A stretch of DNA of 64,000 bases from JAKPAM01 sp047601745 (GTDB lineage: Bacteria > Pseudomonadota > Gammaproteobacteria > Burkholderiales > Burkholderiaceae_E): assembly GCA_047601745.1 (NCBI GenBank), contig JASGIS010000001.1, forward strand, positions 5,394,001 to 5,458,000. The letters run 5' to 3'. Both the position numbers and the translations under genes were made by a program. How positions within the stretch are numbered: the first letter of the stretch is position 1; every line of letters begins with the position of its first letter. The notes under the pieces were generated by a model that did not search any database, was not told where the DNA came from, and saw nothing but the letters and a program-made list of their open reading frames with translations. Positions 7,644 to 16,897 of the stretch are shown piece by piece.

Positions 7644-10358
7644 TCAGGCGTGATGCGGGTTGGACTTGCTCGGATCGATGCCGTACTTCGCGATCGCCTC
7701 GGCCGCCTTCGCGGCCGGCACGGCGCCGTCGTCGGCCAGCGCCTTGAGCGCGGCCAGCACGACGAAATGACGGTCGACCTCGAAGTGCTCGCGCAGCTTG
7801 CTGCGGAAGTCCGAGCGGCCGAAACCGTCGGTCCCCAGCACCTTGTACGTGCGCCCCTTGGGCATGAACGCGCGGATCTGGTCGGCGAACGACTTCATGT
7901 AGTCGGTCGACGCGATCACCGGACCCGGATGCGCGTCGAGCTGCTGCGTGACGTACGGCACCCGGGCTTCGGCGGTCGGATTCAGCAGGTTGTGGCGCTC
8001 GGCGTCGAGCCCCTCGCGGCGCAGTTCGGTGAAGCTGGTCACGCTCCAGACGTCGGCGGCCACGCCCCAGTCGTTCTCGAGCAGCTCGGCCGCGGCCAGC
8101 ACCTCGCGCAGGATCACGCCCGAACCCATCAACTGCACGCGCGGCGCCGACTTGCCGCTGCTGCCCGGACGTATCGGGTACATCCCCTTGATGATCCCCT
8201 CCTCGTCTCCCGGCTTCAGGCCCGGATGCGCGTAGTTCTCGTTCATCAGGGTCAGGTAGTAGTAGACGTTCTCCTGCTTCTCGATCATCCGCTTCATGCC
8301 GTCATGGATGATGACGGCCAGCTCGTGCGCGAACGTCGGATCGTACGACACGCAGTTCGGGATCGTCGACGACAGGACGTGGCTGTGGCCGTCCTCGTGC
8401 TGCAGGCCTTCGCCGTTCAGCGTCGTGCGGCCGGCGGTGCCGCCGAGCAGGAAGCCGCGCGCCTGCATGTCGCCGGCCGCCCAGGCCAGATCGCCGACGC
8501 GCTGGAAGCCGAACATCGAGTAGTAGATGTAGAACGGCAGCATCTGCCGGTTGTTCGTCGAGTACGACGTGGCCGCGGCGATCCACGAGCAGAACGCGCC
8601 GGCCTCGTTGATGCCTTCCTCGAGGATCTGCCCGTCCTTGGCCTCGCGGTAGTACATGACCTGGTCCTTGTCGACCGGCACGTACTTCTGCCCTTCCGGC
8701 GCATAGATGCCGAGCTGGCGGAACATCCCTTCCATGCCGAAGGTGCGCGCCTCGTCGGGCACGATCGGCACGACGCGCGGGCCGATGTTCTTGTCGCGGA
8801 TCAACTGCGTCAGGAAACGCACGAAGGCCTGGGTCGTCGAGATCTCGCGCCCCTCGGCGGTCGGATCGAGCACGGACTGGAACGTCGACAGCGGCGGCAC
8901 CGGCAGATTCTCGTCGGACTGGCGGCGGCGCTGCGGCACCGAACCGCCGAGCGCCGCGCGGCGCTCGAGCATGTAGCGCATCTCGGGCGCATCGGCCGGC
9001 GGCTTGAAGAACGGCAGTTCCTCGAGCTTGTCGTCCGGAATCGGGATGTTGAAGCGGTCGCGGAACTCGCGGATCGATTCCTTGTCGAGCTTCTTCAACT
9101 GGTGGGTGGGGTTCTTCGCCTCGCCGGCGCGGCCCATGCCGTAACCCTTGACCGTCTTGACGAGCAGCACCGTCGGCTGTCCGGTGTGCTTGACCGCGGC
9201 CGAGAACGCCGCGTACACCTTGTGCGGATCATGGCCCCCGCGATTCAGGCGCCAGATGTCCTGGTCGGTCATCCGCGAGACCATTTCGAGCAGCCGCGGA
9301 TCCTTGCCGAAGAAGTGTTTGCGGACGAACGCGCCGTCGTTGGCCTTGTACGCCTGGTACTCGCCGTCGACGGTCTCGCGCATCACGCGCTTCAGGATGC
9401 CGTCCTTGTCGCGGGCCAGCAGCGGATCCCAGTACGAGCCCCAGATCAGCTTGATGACGTTCCAGCCGGCCCCGCGAAACTCGCCTTCGAGTTCCTGGAT
9501 GATCTTGCCGTTGCCGCGCACCGGGCCGTCGAGCCGCTGCAGATTGCAGTTGACGACGATGATCAGGTTGTCGAGCTTCTCGCGCGCCGCCAGGCCGATC
9601 GCGCCCAGCGATTCGGGCTCGTCCATCTCGCCGTCACCGCAGAACATCCAGACCTTGCGCTGCGAGGTGTCGGCGATGCCGCGCGCATGCAGGTATTTGA
9701 GGAAACGCGCCTGGTAGATCGCCATCAGCGGCCCCAGGCCCATCGACACCGTCGGGAACTGCCAGAAATCCGGCATCAGCTTCGGATGCGGGTAAGACGA
9801 CAGGCCCTTGCCGTCGACCTCCTGCCGGAAACTCAGCAACTGCTCCTCGGTCAATCGGCCCTCGAGAAACGCGCGACCGTAGATGCCGGGCGCCGAATGC
9901 CCCTGGAAGTAGATGCAGTCGCCGCCGTGCTGCTCGCTCGGCGCGTGCCAGAAATGGTTCATGCCGGCGCCGATCATCGTCGCCAGCGACGCGAAACTGG
10001 CGATGTGGCCGCCGAGGTCGCCGCCGTCGGGCGGGTTCAGCTTGTTGGCCTTGACGACCATCGCCATCGCGTTCCAGCGGATGTACGAGCGGATCCGCTC
10101 TTCGTACTCGGCATTGCCCGGCGAACGCTCTTCCAGATGGAGCGGAATCGTGTTGACGTATTCGGTATTGGCCGAGAACGGGATGTACGCGCCCGACCGG
10201 CGCGCCAGTTCCGTCAGGCGCTCGAGCAGGAAGTGCGCGCGCTCGGGCCCTTCGCGGTCGATGACGGCTTCCAGCGCGTCGAGCCATTCGCCGGTTTCGA
10301 GGGCGTCCTGATCCTGCGGATCGTTGGCCGCTGGCTGGGAGTTGGGAACCGCGGACAT
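7644..10358 (-). CDS. aceE: pyruvate dehydrogenase E1 component, homodimeric type
   Basis: A 904-residue thiamine-diphosphate enzyme that decarboxylates pyruvate and acetylates lipoate on AceF. The length is that of the homodimeric gammaproteobacterial/betaproteobacterial E1. The ThDP motif is visible as CGDGEMDEPESLGAIGLAAR followed about 30 residues later by NLQRLDGPVRGNGKI. Other typical stretches are IYFQGHSAPGIYGRAFLEGR and TTLNGEGLQHEDGHSH. A GGAGACACC ribosome site precedes the ATG at 10358. It is the first gene of aceE-aceF-lpdA, driven by a promoter at about 10401-10429, and divergent from a sensor kinase gene. Confidence 0.97.
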   Translation of the reverse strand: MSAVPNSQPAANDPQDQDALETGEWLDALEAVIDREGPERAHFLLERLTELARRSGAYIPFSANTEYVNTIPLHLEERSPGNAEYEERIRSYIRWNAMAMVVKANKLNPPDGGDLGGHIASFASLATMIGAGMNHFWHAPSEQHGGDCIYFQGHSAPGIYGRAFLEGRLTEEQLLSFRQEVDGKGLSSYPHPKLMPDFWQFPTVSMGLGPLMAIYQARFLKYLHARGIADTSQRKVWMFCGDGEMDEPESLGAIGLAAREKLDNLIIVVNCNLQRLDGPVRGNGKIIQELEGEFRGAGWNVIKLIWGSYWDPLLARDKDGILKRVMRETVDGEYQAYKANDGAFVRKHFFGKDPRLLEMVSRMTDQDIWRLNRGGHDPHKVYAAFSAAVKHTGQPTVLLVKTVKGYGMGRAGEAKNPTHQLKKLDKESIREFRDRFNIPIPDDKLEELPFFKPPADAPEMRYMLERRAALGGSVPQRRRQSDENLPVPPLSTFQSVLDPTAEGREISTTQAFVRFLTQLIRDKNIGPRVVPIVPDEARTFGMEGMFRQLGIYAPEGQKYVPVDKDQVMYYREAKDGQILEEGINEAGAFCSWIAAATSYSTNNRQMLPFYIYYSMFGFQRVGDLAWAAGDMQARGFLLGGTAGRTTLNGEGLQHEDGHSHVLSSTIPNCVSYDPTFAHELAVIIHDGMKRMIEKQENVYYYLTLMNENYAHPGLKPGDEEGIIKGMYPIRPGSSGKSAPRVQLMGSGVILREVLAAAELLENDWGVAADVWSVTSFTELRREGLDAERHNLLNPTAEARVPYVTQQLDAHPGPVIASTDYMKSFADQIRAFMPKGRTYKVLGTDGFGRSDFRSKLREHFEVDRHFVVLAALKALADDGAVPAAKAAEAIAKYGIDPSKSNPHHA

Positions 10359-10400
10359 GGTGTCTCCTAATGGGTGAAGGGCTGGCGGGAAGTGGCGTCC

Positions 10401-10429
10401 ATTCTAGGAAGCGTATTCGATTAAGACAA
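10401..10429 (-). promoter_or_regulatory. candidate sigma-70 promoter of aceE-aceF-lpdA
   Basis: Read on the minus strand: TTGTCT at 10429-10424 and TAGAAT at 10406-10401, 17 bp apart (4/6 and 5/6 matches to the -35 and -10 consensus). Transcription would start near 10394, giving a leader of about 36 nt before the aceE ATG. The promoter sits at the edge of an AT-rich island (about 10420-10490) that stands out in this GC-rich DNA. The island also holds a small odd palindrome, TCATATTATGA, at 10459-10469, a possible regulator site. Confidence 0.5.
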
Positions 10430-10574
10430 GGTTTTTTTCCACAATGAGCAACGTGAAATCATATTATGAAATACAGCAACTCATTTTCGGCTGTCCTGCA
10501 GGTCGATCGCGATGATGCAGCGCACCAAACGTGTCCGGTTACCGTTGCGTCGGCCCGCCATCGCGCGACAATCA

Positions 10575-10602
10575 TCGACAGCGTGATCCGGCTGGATATA
10601 CT
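10575..10602 (+). promoter_or_regulatory. candidate promoter of the sensor kinase gene, probably leaderless
   Basis: TCGACA at 10575-10580 and TATACT at 10597-10602 match the -35 and -10 consensus at 5/6 each, with a 16-bp spacer. The ATG of the kinase begins at 10611, only 8 bp after the -10 box, so the transcript would begin at or within a base or two of the start codon. No purine-rich ribosome site is seen upstream. Confidence 0.5.
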
Positions 10603-10610
10603 CGCGCCGC

Positions 10611-13412
10611 ATGACAGGCGTTAAACGACCCCTCACCGCGAAATACGAGCTGCGGGCCTTCAAGTGGCTCGCGCTCGCGCACGGGCTGGGGATCGTGACG
10701 TTCTTCGCGCTGATGATCACGTTCTTCTGGTACCTGCGGCACATCGAGACCGAGGGCCAGCAGCAGGCGATGTACCGCGACATCGAATGGGCGCAGCGCA
10801 CGATGCGGCTGCGCTGGCGCGACCTGCAGGACGAACTGTCGGCGCACGCCGCCGACTGGGCCGCCGGCAGCGACGGCACGGCCGAGCTGCCGGCCAGCGC
10901 GCCCGGCATCCCCGACTTCCTGTCGCGCAATCCGGACGTCGCCTACATGGCGATGGTCGACGCCCGGCGCCAGGTGAGATGGGTGCTCGGCACACGGGGC
11001 GCCGCTCCGCCGGGCAACCGCCAGCCGGGCACGACGATGGAGGACTCGGCCGGCTTCGCCGCGCAGAAGGAAGCCCAGACCCGGCGACGGCCGACGTTCT
11101 CCGATCCGCTGGTCAGCGACCGCCATGACGTCGTCGTCGAGATGCACGTGCCGGTGCTGACCGGCGACCGCTTCGACGGCACGATGATCGTCGCGTTCTC
11201 GCTCGAACGGACGCTGTACACGCAGTTGTCGCGCGAGGTGCTCGAGCGCTACCAGTTGTCGATCGTCGATGCGCGCGGCGATCCGCTGGCCGGCACCGCG
11301 GCGCGCACGCCGCAGAGCGCGGCGCTCAGCTACGAGCTGCCGCTCGATCCGCCGGGCCACGGACTGCGGCTGCGCGCGTACGGATTCGCCGTGCAGTCGA
11401 CGCTGATCGAGCGCACGCTGCTGACCGCCGTGGCCGGCCTGGCGATCGCCGGGCTGGTCACGCTGATGCTGCTGTGGCGGCACGCGCGCCGCCGCGTGGC
11501 CGCCGAGGTCGAGCGCGACCGCCTGTTCACGCTGTCGCTGGACCTGATGGCGGTGATGCGGCTGGACGGCAGCTTCGTGCGCGTGAACCCGGCGTTCGGC
11601 CAGACGCTCGGCTCGAGCGCGCGGGCCGAGCGGCTGCTCGATCTGGCCCATCCGGACGACCGCGAGCGGATCCGCGCGGCGATGCGTCCGCTGCTGGTGC
11701 CGGGCGCCGGCGCCGTCGCGATCGAGTTCGAAGCCCGCTTCCGCGCGGCGGGTGCCGAGAACCAGCCGCCCGCCGCCCCGGACGGCGCGCACGAGGGCAC
11801 CGAGGCGGCCGGCGCCTGGCGCTGGCTGCACTGGTCGCTGCGCAACGACCCGGAACCGGGCGCGCGCACGATCTACGCGGTCGCGCACGACACGACGCGG
11901 CGCAAGCAGGCCGAAACGGCGCTGGCAGCCGAGACCGCGTTCCGCCGGGCGATGGACGATTCGATGCTGACCGGCATGCGCGCGACCGACCTGCAGGGCC
12001 GCATCACGTTCGTCAACCGCGCGTTCTGCAAGATGCTCGGCTTCGACTCGCCCGAACTGGTCGGCCAGGCGGCGCCGTATCCGTACTGGCCGCTGATCGA
12101 ACAGGACGAGCACGCGCGGCACCTGAGCGTGATCCTGCGCGGCGAATCGCCGGCCGGCGGTTTCAAGATGCGCGCGTGGCGCAAGGACGGTACGACGATC
12201 GACGTACGGATGTACGTCTCGCCGCTGGTCGACAGCCAGGGCGAGCAGACCGGCTGGATGACGTCGATGACCGACATCACCGAACCGAACCGCATCCGCG
12301 AGGAACTGGCGGCCGCGCACGAGCGCTTCACGACCGTGCTGGACGAACTGGACGCGTCGGTGTCGGTGATGCCGATTCCGGGCCCCGCGACCCATGCCGG
12401 CCCGGACGAGCCGGCCGACGAGCTGATGGCCGACCTGCTGTTCGCCAACCGCCACTACCGGCGCACGTTCGGCGATTCGCCGCGCGCGCACCAGACGCTG
12501 GTCGCGCGGATGGCCCCGGCGGCCGAATGGGCGTTCGCCGAGGTCTTCCATCCCGAGGTCGGGCGCTGGTTCGAGGTCCGGTCGCGGCACATCCGCTGGG
12601 TCGACGGCAGCCTCGTGCAGATGCTGGTATCGACCGACGTCACGCGCCGGCGCGAGGCCGAAGACCAGCACCGCGAGCAGGCCGAGAAGCTGCAGCAGAC
12701 CTCGCGCCTGGTGACGATGGGCGAGATGGCCTCGTCGCTCGCGCACGAGCTGAACCAGCCGCTGACCGCGATCGCCAACTACTGCAACGGCCTGTCCGCG
12801 CGGGTCCGGATGCAACTGGCGCAGGGCGCCGACCTGGACCCGCAGGAGATGCTCGGCGCGTTGAGCAAGACGGCCGCGCAGGCCGAGCGCGCCGGCAAGG
12901 TCATCAGCCGCATCCGCCAGTTCGTCAAGCGCAGCGAGCCCGAACGGCGCACGTGCACGGTCGAGGCGATCGTCGCCGAAGCGGTCGGCCTGGCCGAGAT
13001 CGACGCGCAGCGCCAGTCGGTCGCGATCAAGGTCCATCTGGCGCCGGCGCTGCCGCCGGTGCAGGCCGATCCGATCCTGATCGAGCAGGTGCTGCTGAAC
13101 CTGATGAAGAACGGCATCGACGCGATGCGCCGGTGTTCGCGGCGCGAACTGGACGTGACGGTCGGATTCAACGGCAGGCAGTTCGAGTTCGCGGTCGCCG
13201 ACTCGGGCCACGGGCTGGCTCCCGAGATCGTCGACAAGCTGTTCGAACCGTTCTTCACGACCAAGTCCGAAGGCATGGGCATGGGATTGAACATCTGCCG
13301 CTCGATCATCGAATCGCACCAGGGCCGCCTGTGGGTCGATGCCAATCCCGGCGGCGGCTGCGTATTCCGCTTCACGCTGCCGGCGCTGAACGAGATCGCC
13401 CATGCCGCCTGA
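10611..13412 (+). CDS. membrane-bound PAS sensor histidine kinase (FixL/TtrS-like)
   Basis: A 933-residue inner-membrane sensor kinase. Layout: transmembrane helix at about 21-45, an extracytoplasmic domain of about 220 residues, a second helix at about 265-285, two PAS domains (about 300-430 and 440-560), a third PAS-like segment (about 565-690), then the kinase core. The phospho-acceptor is His712 in SSLAHELNQPLTAIANYCNG. The ATP-binding domain shows the N box (KNGIDAM) and GMGMGLNICRSIIESH. It is followed after 64 bp by a FixJ-type regulator, its evident partner. The gene is divergent from aceE, so it may control pyruvate dehydrogenase, but that is inference from position. The signal is unknown. 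Confidence 0.92.
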   Translation: MTGVKRPLTAKYELRAFKWLALAHGLGIVTFFALMITFFWYLRHIETEGQQQAMYRDIEWAQRTMRLRWRDLQDELSAHAADWAAGSDGTAELPASAPGIPDFLSRNPDVAYMAMVDARRQVRWVLGTRGAAPPGNRQPGTTMEDSAGFAAQKEAQTRRRPTFSDPLVSDRHDVVVEMHVPVLTGDRFDGTMIVAFSLERTLYTQLSREVLERYQLSIVDARGDPLAGTAARTPQSAALSYELPLDPPGHGLRLRAYGFAVQSTLIERTLLTAVAGLAIAGLVTLMLLWRHARRRVAAEVERDRLFTLSLDLMAVMRLDGSFVRVNPAFGQTLGSSARAERLLDLAHPDDRERIRAAMRPLLVPGAGAVAIEFEARFRAAGAENQPPAAPDGAHEGTEAAGAWRWLHWSLRNDPEPGARTIYAVAHDTTRRKQAETALAAETAFRRAMDDSMLTGMRATDLQGRITFVNRAFCKMLGFDSPELVGQAAPYPYWPLIEQDEHARHLSVILRGESPAGGFKMRAWRKDGTTIDVRMYVSPLVDSQGEQTGWMTSMTDITEPNRIREELAAAHERFTTVLDELDASVSVMPIPGPATHAGPDEPADELMADLLFANRHYRRTFGDSPRAHQTLVARMAPAAEWAFAEVFHPEVGRWFEVRSRHIRWVDGSLVQMLVSTDVTRRREAEDQHREQAEKLQQTSRLVTMGEMASSLAHELNQPLTAIANYCNGLSARVRMQLAQGADLDPQEMLGALSKTAAQAERAGKVISRIRQFVKRSEPERRTCTVEAIVAEAVGLAEIDAQRQSVAIKVHLAPALPPVQADPILIEQVLLNLMKNGIDAMRRCSRRELDVTVGFNGRQFEFAVADSGHGLAPEIVDKLFEPFFTTKSEGMGMGLNICRSIIESHQGRLWVDANPGGGCVFRFTLPALNEIAHAA

Positions 13413-13476
13413 TGCGGCGACCGATGCATGCCCCTCCTTTCCTCCGTCCCCTCACACCTCGAACCGAGCCAAGCTG

Positions 13477-14112
13477 ATGACTTCGACCATTGATGATCCG
13501 GCCATCGTCTACATCGTCGACGACGATGAAGCGGTGCGCGATTCGCTGCGTTGGCTGCTCGAAGCCAACGGATTCCGCGTGCAGGTCTACCAGAGCGCCG
13601 AGGAGTTCCTCGCCAATCTGCGCACGGACCGCAACGAGCGACCGGGCTGCCTGCTGCTGGACGTGCGCATGCCCGGCATGAGCGGCCTGCAACTGCACGA
13701 CGAACTGCTCAAGCGCGGGTCGACGCTGCCGCTGATCTTCATCACCGGCCACGGCGACGTCAACATGGCCGTCTCGAGCATGAAGAAAGGCGCGGCCGAT
13801 TTCCTCGAGAAGCCATTCAACGACGAAGAGCTGTGCGCGGTCGTGCGGCAGAACCTGGATCGCGCGATCACCGCGCACGAAGCGAGCCATGCCGAGCGCG
13901 ACGCGATCGGACGGATCGAGAAGCTGACCGGGCGCGAGCGGCAGGTGCTCGACCTGATCGTCGCCGGCCGGCTGAACAAACAGATCGCCGACGACCTGGA
14001 CATCAGCATCAAGACCGTCGAAGCGCACCGCGCGAACATCATGACCAAGCTCGGCGCGCGAACGATGGCCGATCTGATGCGGATCGCGCTGAAGGCCACC
14101 GGCAACGCCTGA
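13477..14112 (+). CDS. FixJ/NarL-type response regulator
   Basis: A 211-residue two-component regulator. The receiver domain (about 12-125) has the acidic pair in YIVDDDEAVRDS, the phospho-acceptor Asp62 in LLLDVRMPGMSG, Thr/Lys switch residues in FITGHGDV and FLEKPF. The C-terminal LuxR-type helix-turn-helix (about 145-205) reads LTGRERQVLDLIVAGRLNKQ followed by SIKTVEAHRANIMTKL. The ATG at 13477 is chosen since a longer frame only adds a low-complexity segment overlapping the kinase gene. The ribosome site is weak. It is the partner of the upstream sensor kinase. Confidence 0.92.
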   Translation: MTSTIDDPAIVYIVDDDEAVRDSLRWLLEANGFRVQVYQSAEEFLANLRTDRNERPGCLLLDVRMPGMSGLQLHDELLKRGSTLPLIFITGHGDVNMAVSSMKKGAADFLEKPFNDEELCAVVRQNLDRAITAHEASHAERDAIGRIEKLTGRERQVLDLIVAGRLNKQIADDLDISIKTVEAHRANIMTKLGARTMADLMRIALKATGNA

Positions 14113-14172
14113 GCGGCGGCCGGCCGCGCGCTTCCCGGAGCCCGCTTTCCGGAGCGCACTTTTCGCGGCGTG

Positions 14173-14214
14173 CCTTCCGGGACGGGCTTTCCGGGACGGG
14201 CTTTCCGGGACAGG
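14173..14214. repeat. 14-bp tandem repeat, three copies
   Basis: Three direct copies of a 14-bp unit (CTTTCCGGGACGGG with one mismatch in the first and one in the last) lie between the convergent response-regulator and TetR genes. The flanks also carry degenerate copies (CTTCCCGGAGCC and CTTTCCGGAGCG at about 14131-14156). Noncoding; no function evident. Confidence 0.8.
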
Positions 14215-14234
14215 CGCCGCGGCCGCCGGGCTTC

Positions 14235-15623
14235 TCAGCGGCGCGGTTCGGCGGGTGCCAGGATCCCGGCGAACAACGGCCACGCGAACAGCGCCGAGGC
14301 GTTGCTCGCGTCGATGCCGGGCGCCCAGCGTTCGAGCTCGGCCGACGCGTTGAGCATGCCGATGATCATCTGCGCGGCGACGATCTGGTCGACCGGGCGG
14401 ATCGACCCGTCGCCGATGCCGTCGACGATGAAGCCGGCCAGCCGTTCGGCCAGCCGGTTCATCGTCCGGCGCTTGTCGTAGCGCAGTTCGGCCGGCAGCA
14501 CGCTCCAGGCCGAGTGCCGCAGCAGCGGCCCCTGGTCGGAGAACTGGAACGCGATCAGCGTGCGCGCGGCCAGGCCCAGCCGTTCCCAGCCCGAGCCCGG
14601 CGAGCGCGCGGCGGCGTCGAACGCGCGGCGCATGACCGAGAACGTCTGCTCGAAGCAGGCGACGATCAGGTCTTCCTTGTTGTCGTTGTGGTGGTAGAAC
14701 GAGCCCTTGGTGACGCTCAGCCGCGCCGAGATCTTGTCGACCGACGCGCCGTGATAACCGTGCTCGTTGACCAGGTAGGTCGCCGCGCGCAGGAAGGCCT
14801 CGGGCGTCACGTCGGCGGCGCCGATCGCGCCCGCCGCGGCCGCCGTGCCCCGCGCCGGCTCGTCGAGGACGCCCGGCAGCAGATCGTCGCGCCAGCGCAC
14901 GCCGGCCGCGCCGATGCCGTGCATCAGGATGTCGCAGGTCCGCTCGCAGGCCAGCGGGTAGTCCTCGGGCGCGTAGCGCCGCGCCCAGGTGCGTGCCCAC
15001 AGCGACTGGGTCAGCAGCAGGTGCGCGCGCGCGTTCAGCGCGCGCCGGTCCATGCCGGCCGGGCACGCGGTCTCCAGCAGCCGCCGCAGCCGCCGGAACA
15101 TGTCGGTATAAGCGGCGAACACCTCGTCCGAATGCGGCGACTGCAGCGCGCGCAGGTCGTGGAAGTGCATCAGCTCGGGCCGTTCGCCGAGCGCGATCTG
15201 CCGCACGATGTCGAAATACGCCTCGACGAAGCGCCGCGGACGCGCGCGCGGATCCGGATCGGTCGCCGCGCGCGCGGCGATCCCGTCGACGGTCTCGATC
15301 GAGCGCAGCAGGCAGGCCTTGGCCAGGTCTTCCTTGCGGCGGTAGTAGTAGGTGACGCTGTTCGTGATCAGGCCGACGCTCTGCGCGACGTCGGCCAGCG
15401 TGCCGCCCTTGACCCCCTTCTGGTTGAACAGCCGCGCCGCCGCGCCGAGGATCGCCTCGCGCTTTTCCTGGTACCGGCGCGTCTGCCGCGCGGCTGGCGC
15501 GCGCGGGACCGCCGCCGCCGTCTCGCCGCCGTCCGGCCCCGAGGTGTCCGATCCCGAGGTGTCCGCCCCCGAAGCGTCCGACCCCGAGGCGTCCGGATCC
15601 GACGACTCCGGAACGATCTGCAT
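14235..15623 (-). CDS. tandem TetR/AcrR regulator (two TetR units in one chain)
   Basis: A 462-residue protein holding two complete TetR-type units. The first HTH spans about 52-98 (ILGAAARLFNQKGVKGGTLA, then YYYRRKEDL), followed by a ligand domain. The second HTH begins at 275 (EAFLRAATYLVNEHGYHGAS, then SFYHHNDNKEDL), followed by a second ligand domain. A normal TetR is about 200 residues and works as a dimer, so this chain may bind DNA as a built-in pseudo-dimer. The start at 15623 follows a GGAG box. The first 45 residues are an Asp/Ser/Gly-rich tail encoded by a 15-bp repeat. It faces the SDR gene divergently and probably regulates it and itself. Confidence 0.88.
   Translation of the reverse strand: MQIVPESSDPDASGSDASGADTSGSDTSGPDGGETAAAVPRAPAARQTRRYQEKREAILGAAARLFNQKGVKGGTLADVAQSVGLITNSVTYYYRRKEDLAKACLLRSIETVDGIAARAATDPDPRARPRRFVEAYFDIVRQIALGERPELMHFHDLRALQSPHSDEVFAAYTDMFRRLRRLLETACPAGMDRRALNARAHLLLTQSLWARTWARRYAPEDYPLACERTCDILMHGIGAAGVRWRDDLLPGVLDEPARGTAAAAGAIGAADVTPEAFLRAATYLVNEHGYHGASVDKISARLSVTKGSFYHHNDNKEDLIVACFEQTFSVMRRAFDAAARSPGSGWERLGLAARTLIAFQFSDQGPLLRHSAWSVLPAELRYDKRRTMNRLAERLAGFIVDGIGDGSIRPVDQIVAAQMIIGMLNASAELERWAPGIDASNASALFAWPLFAGILAPAEPRR
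15541..15615. repeat. 15-bp coding repeat in the TetR N-terminus
   Basis: Five consecutive 15-bp units related to GAGGTGTCCGATCCC, in frame with the TetR gene and encoding the variable pentapeptides of its Asp/Ser/Gly-rich N-terminus. Units differ at one to several bases, so the array is partly decayed. Its composition resembles the 15-bp array in regA (58461-58655). Confidence 0.7.
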
Positions 15624-15911
15624 TCCCTTCTCCAAAAGACCGCCCCTCCAAGAGACCGCACTCGACGCGCCGCGCGACGATCGGGCGAAAGACCATCGGA
15701 GCGCTCGCCGCGAGGCCCCGCTCAAAAGCACGGTATGGCGACCGATCGGCCAAAACAGTTGATCATGATAGGCTTGTCCGGGCAGCGAACAAAATTTTCG
15801 AGTGATCGCGATGGTCATCGGAGCGCGCGCGCCCGTCGCCGCGCGGTCCGGCCCCGCGACGCGCCCCGCCCGCGTTCGCACGCATTTTCACGTACCTCCA
15901 GGAGACAATCG
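15624..15911. promoter_or_regulatory. divergent control region of the tandem-TetR and SDR genes
   Basis: A 288-bp intergenic region with no credible gene. Near its centre is an AT-rich patch with the near-palindrome CGAACAAAATTTTCG at 15786-15800 (an inverted AAAATTTT core), a reasonable place for a TetR-type operator. The SDR ribosome site AGGAGA lies at its right end. No convincing -35/-10 pair was found. Confidence 0.35.
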
Positions 15912-16676
15912 ATGTCCTTATTCGATCTGAGCGGCAAGGTTGCCGTCATCACCGGCTCATCCCGCGGCATCGGCAAGGCGATCGCCGAACAGATGGCCGA
16001 ACAAGGCGCGCGCGTCGTCATCTCGTCGCGCAAGGCGCCGGCCTGCGACGAGGTCGCCGCGGCGATCAACGCGCGCCACGGCGCCGGCCGCGCGATCGCG
16101 GTGCCGGCCAACCTGTCGTCCAAGTCCGATCTCGAGAACCTCGTCGGGCAGACGCAGGCGCAGTTCGGCCGCATCGACATCCTGGTCTGCAACGCGGCCT
16201 CCAACCCGTACTACGGCTCGCTGTCGGGCATCTCGGACGACCAGTTCCGCAAGATCCTCGAGAACAACGTGATCGCGAACAACTGGCTGATCCAGATGGT
16301 CGTGCCGCAGATGGCCGAGCGCAAGGACGGCGCGATCATCATCGTGTCGTCGATCGGCGGGCTGCGCGGCTCGAACGTCATCGGCGCGTACAACATCTCG
16401 AAAGCCGCCGACTTCCAGCTCGCGCGCAACCTGGCCGTCGAGCTGGGCCCGGACAACATCCGCGTCAACTGCATCGCCCCGGGGCTGATCCGCACGGATT
16501 TCGCGCGCGCGCTGTGGGAGAACCCCGAGACGCTGGCACGGCACACGCAGCACGCGCCGCTGCGGCGGATCGGCGAGCCGGTCGAGATCGCCGGCGCGGC
16601 GGTCTTCCTGGCGTCGGCGGCCGGCAGCTTCGTGACCGGTCAGGCGATCGTCGTCGACGGCGGCGTCACGATCTGA
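15912..16676 (+). CDS. short-chain dehydrogenase/reductase (SDR)
   Basis: A 254-residue classical SDR that oxidises or reduces an alcohol/carbonyl substrate with NAD(P). The cofactor motif TGSSRGIGKAIAEQM is at residues 14-28, with NAAS at about 95. The catalytic serine is in IVSSIGG, and Tyr and Lys are in YNISKAA. The C-terminus GSFVTGQAIVVDGG is typical of FabG/DHRS4-like members. The start at 15912 has an AGGAGA box 8 bp upstream; the same frame stays open far upstream but is non-coding there. The substrate is unknown. Divergent from the tandem TetR regulator, which probably controls it. Confidence 0.92.
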   Translation: MSLFDLSGKVAVITGSSRGIGKAIAEQMAEQGARVVISSRKAPACDEVAAAINARHGAGRAIAVPANLSSKSDLENLVGQTQAQFGRIDILVCNAASNPYYGSLSGISDDQFRKILENNVIANNWLIQMVVPQMAERKDGAIIIVSSIGGLRGSNVIGAYNISKAADFQLARNLAVELGPDNIRVNCIAPGLIRTDFARALWENPETLARHTQHAPLRRIGEPVEIAGAAVFLASAAGSFVTGQAIVVDGGVTI

Positions 16677-16779
16677 ACCGGCACGGCGATGCGGCGGCCG
16701 TCGCATCGCCGCACGCCGGATCGGGCGTTCCCGCTTGCATCGCCCGCATCAGACGTGCTATAGTCTCTGACTCGGTGCT

Positions 16780-16856
16780 GCGGCTGTAGCTCAGTTGGAT
16801 AGAGTACCTGGCTACGAACCAGGGGGTCGTGGGTTCGAATCCTGCCAGCCGCGCCA
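16780..16856 (+). tRNA. tRNA-Arg (anticodon ACG)
   Basis: A complete 77-nt cloverleaf: 7-bp acceptor stem (GCGGCTG with CAGCCGC), D arm GCTC...GAGT, anticodon stem CCTGG/CCAGG with loop CTACGAA (anticodon ACG at 16814-16816), T arm with GGTTCGAATCC, discriminator G and an encoded CCA end. The A at the first anticodon position would be deaminated to inosine to read CGU, CGC and CGA. No integrase or attachment-site duplication is seen beside it. Confidence 0.98.
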
Positions 16857-16897
16857 AGATTTCTCCTAAGAAGCACAGAGTGAACCGAAGCAAATTG

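Noticed and set aside
10459..10469. TCATATTATGA palindrome as a PdhR-like operator of aceE
   Set aside because: Too short and unlike known PdhR sites; mentioned only in the promoter entry.
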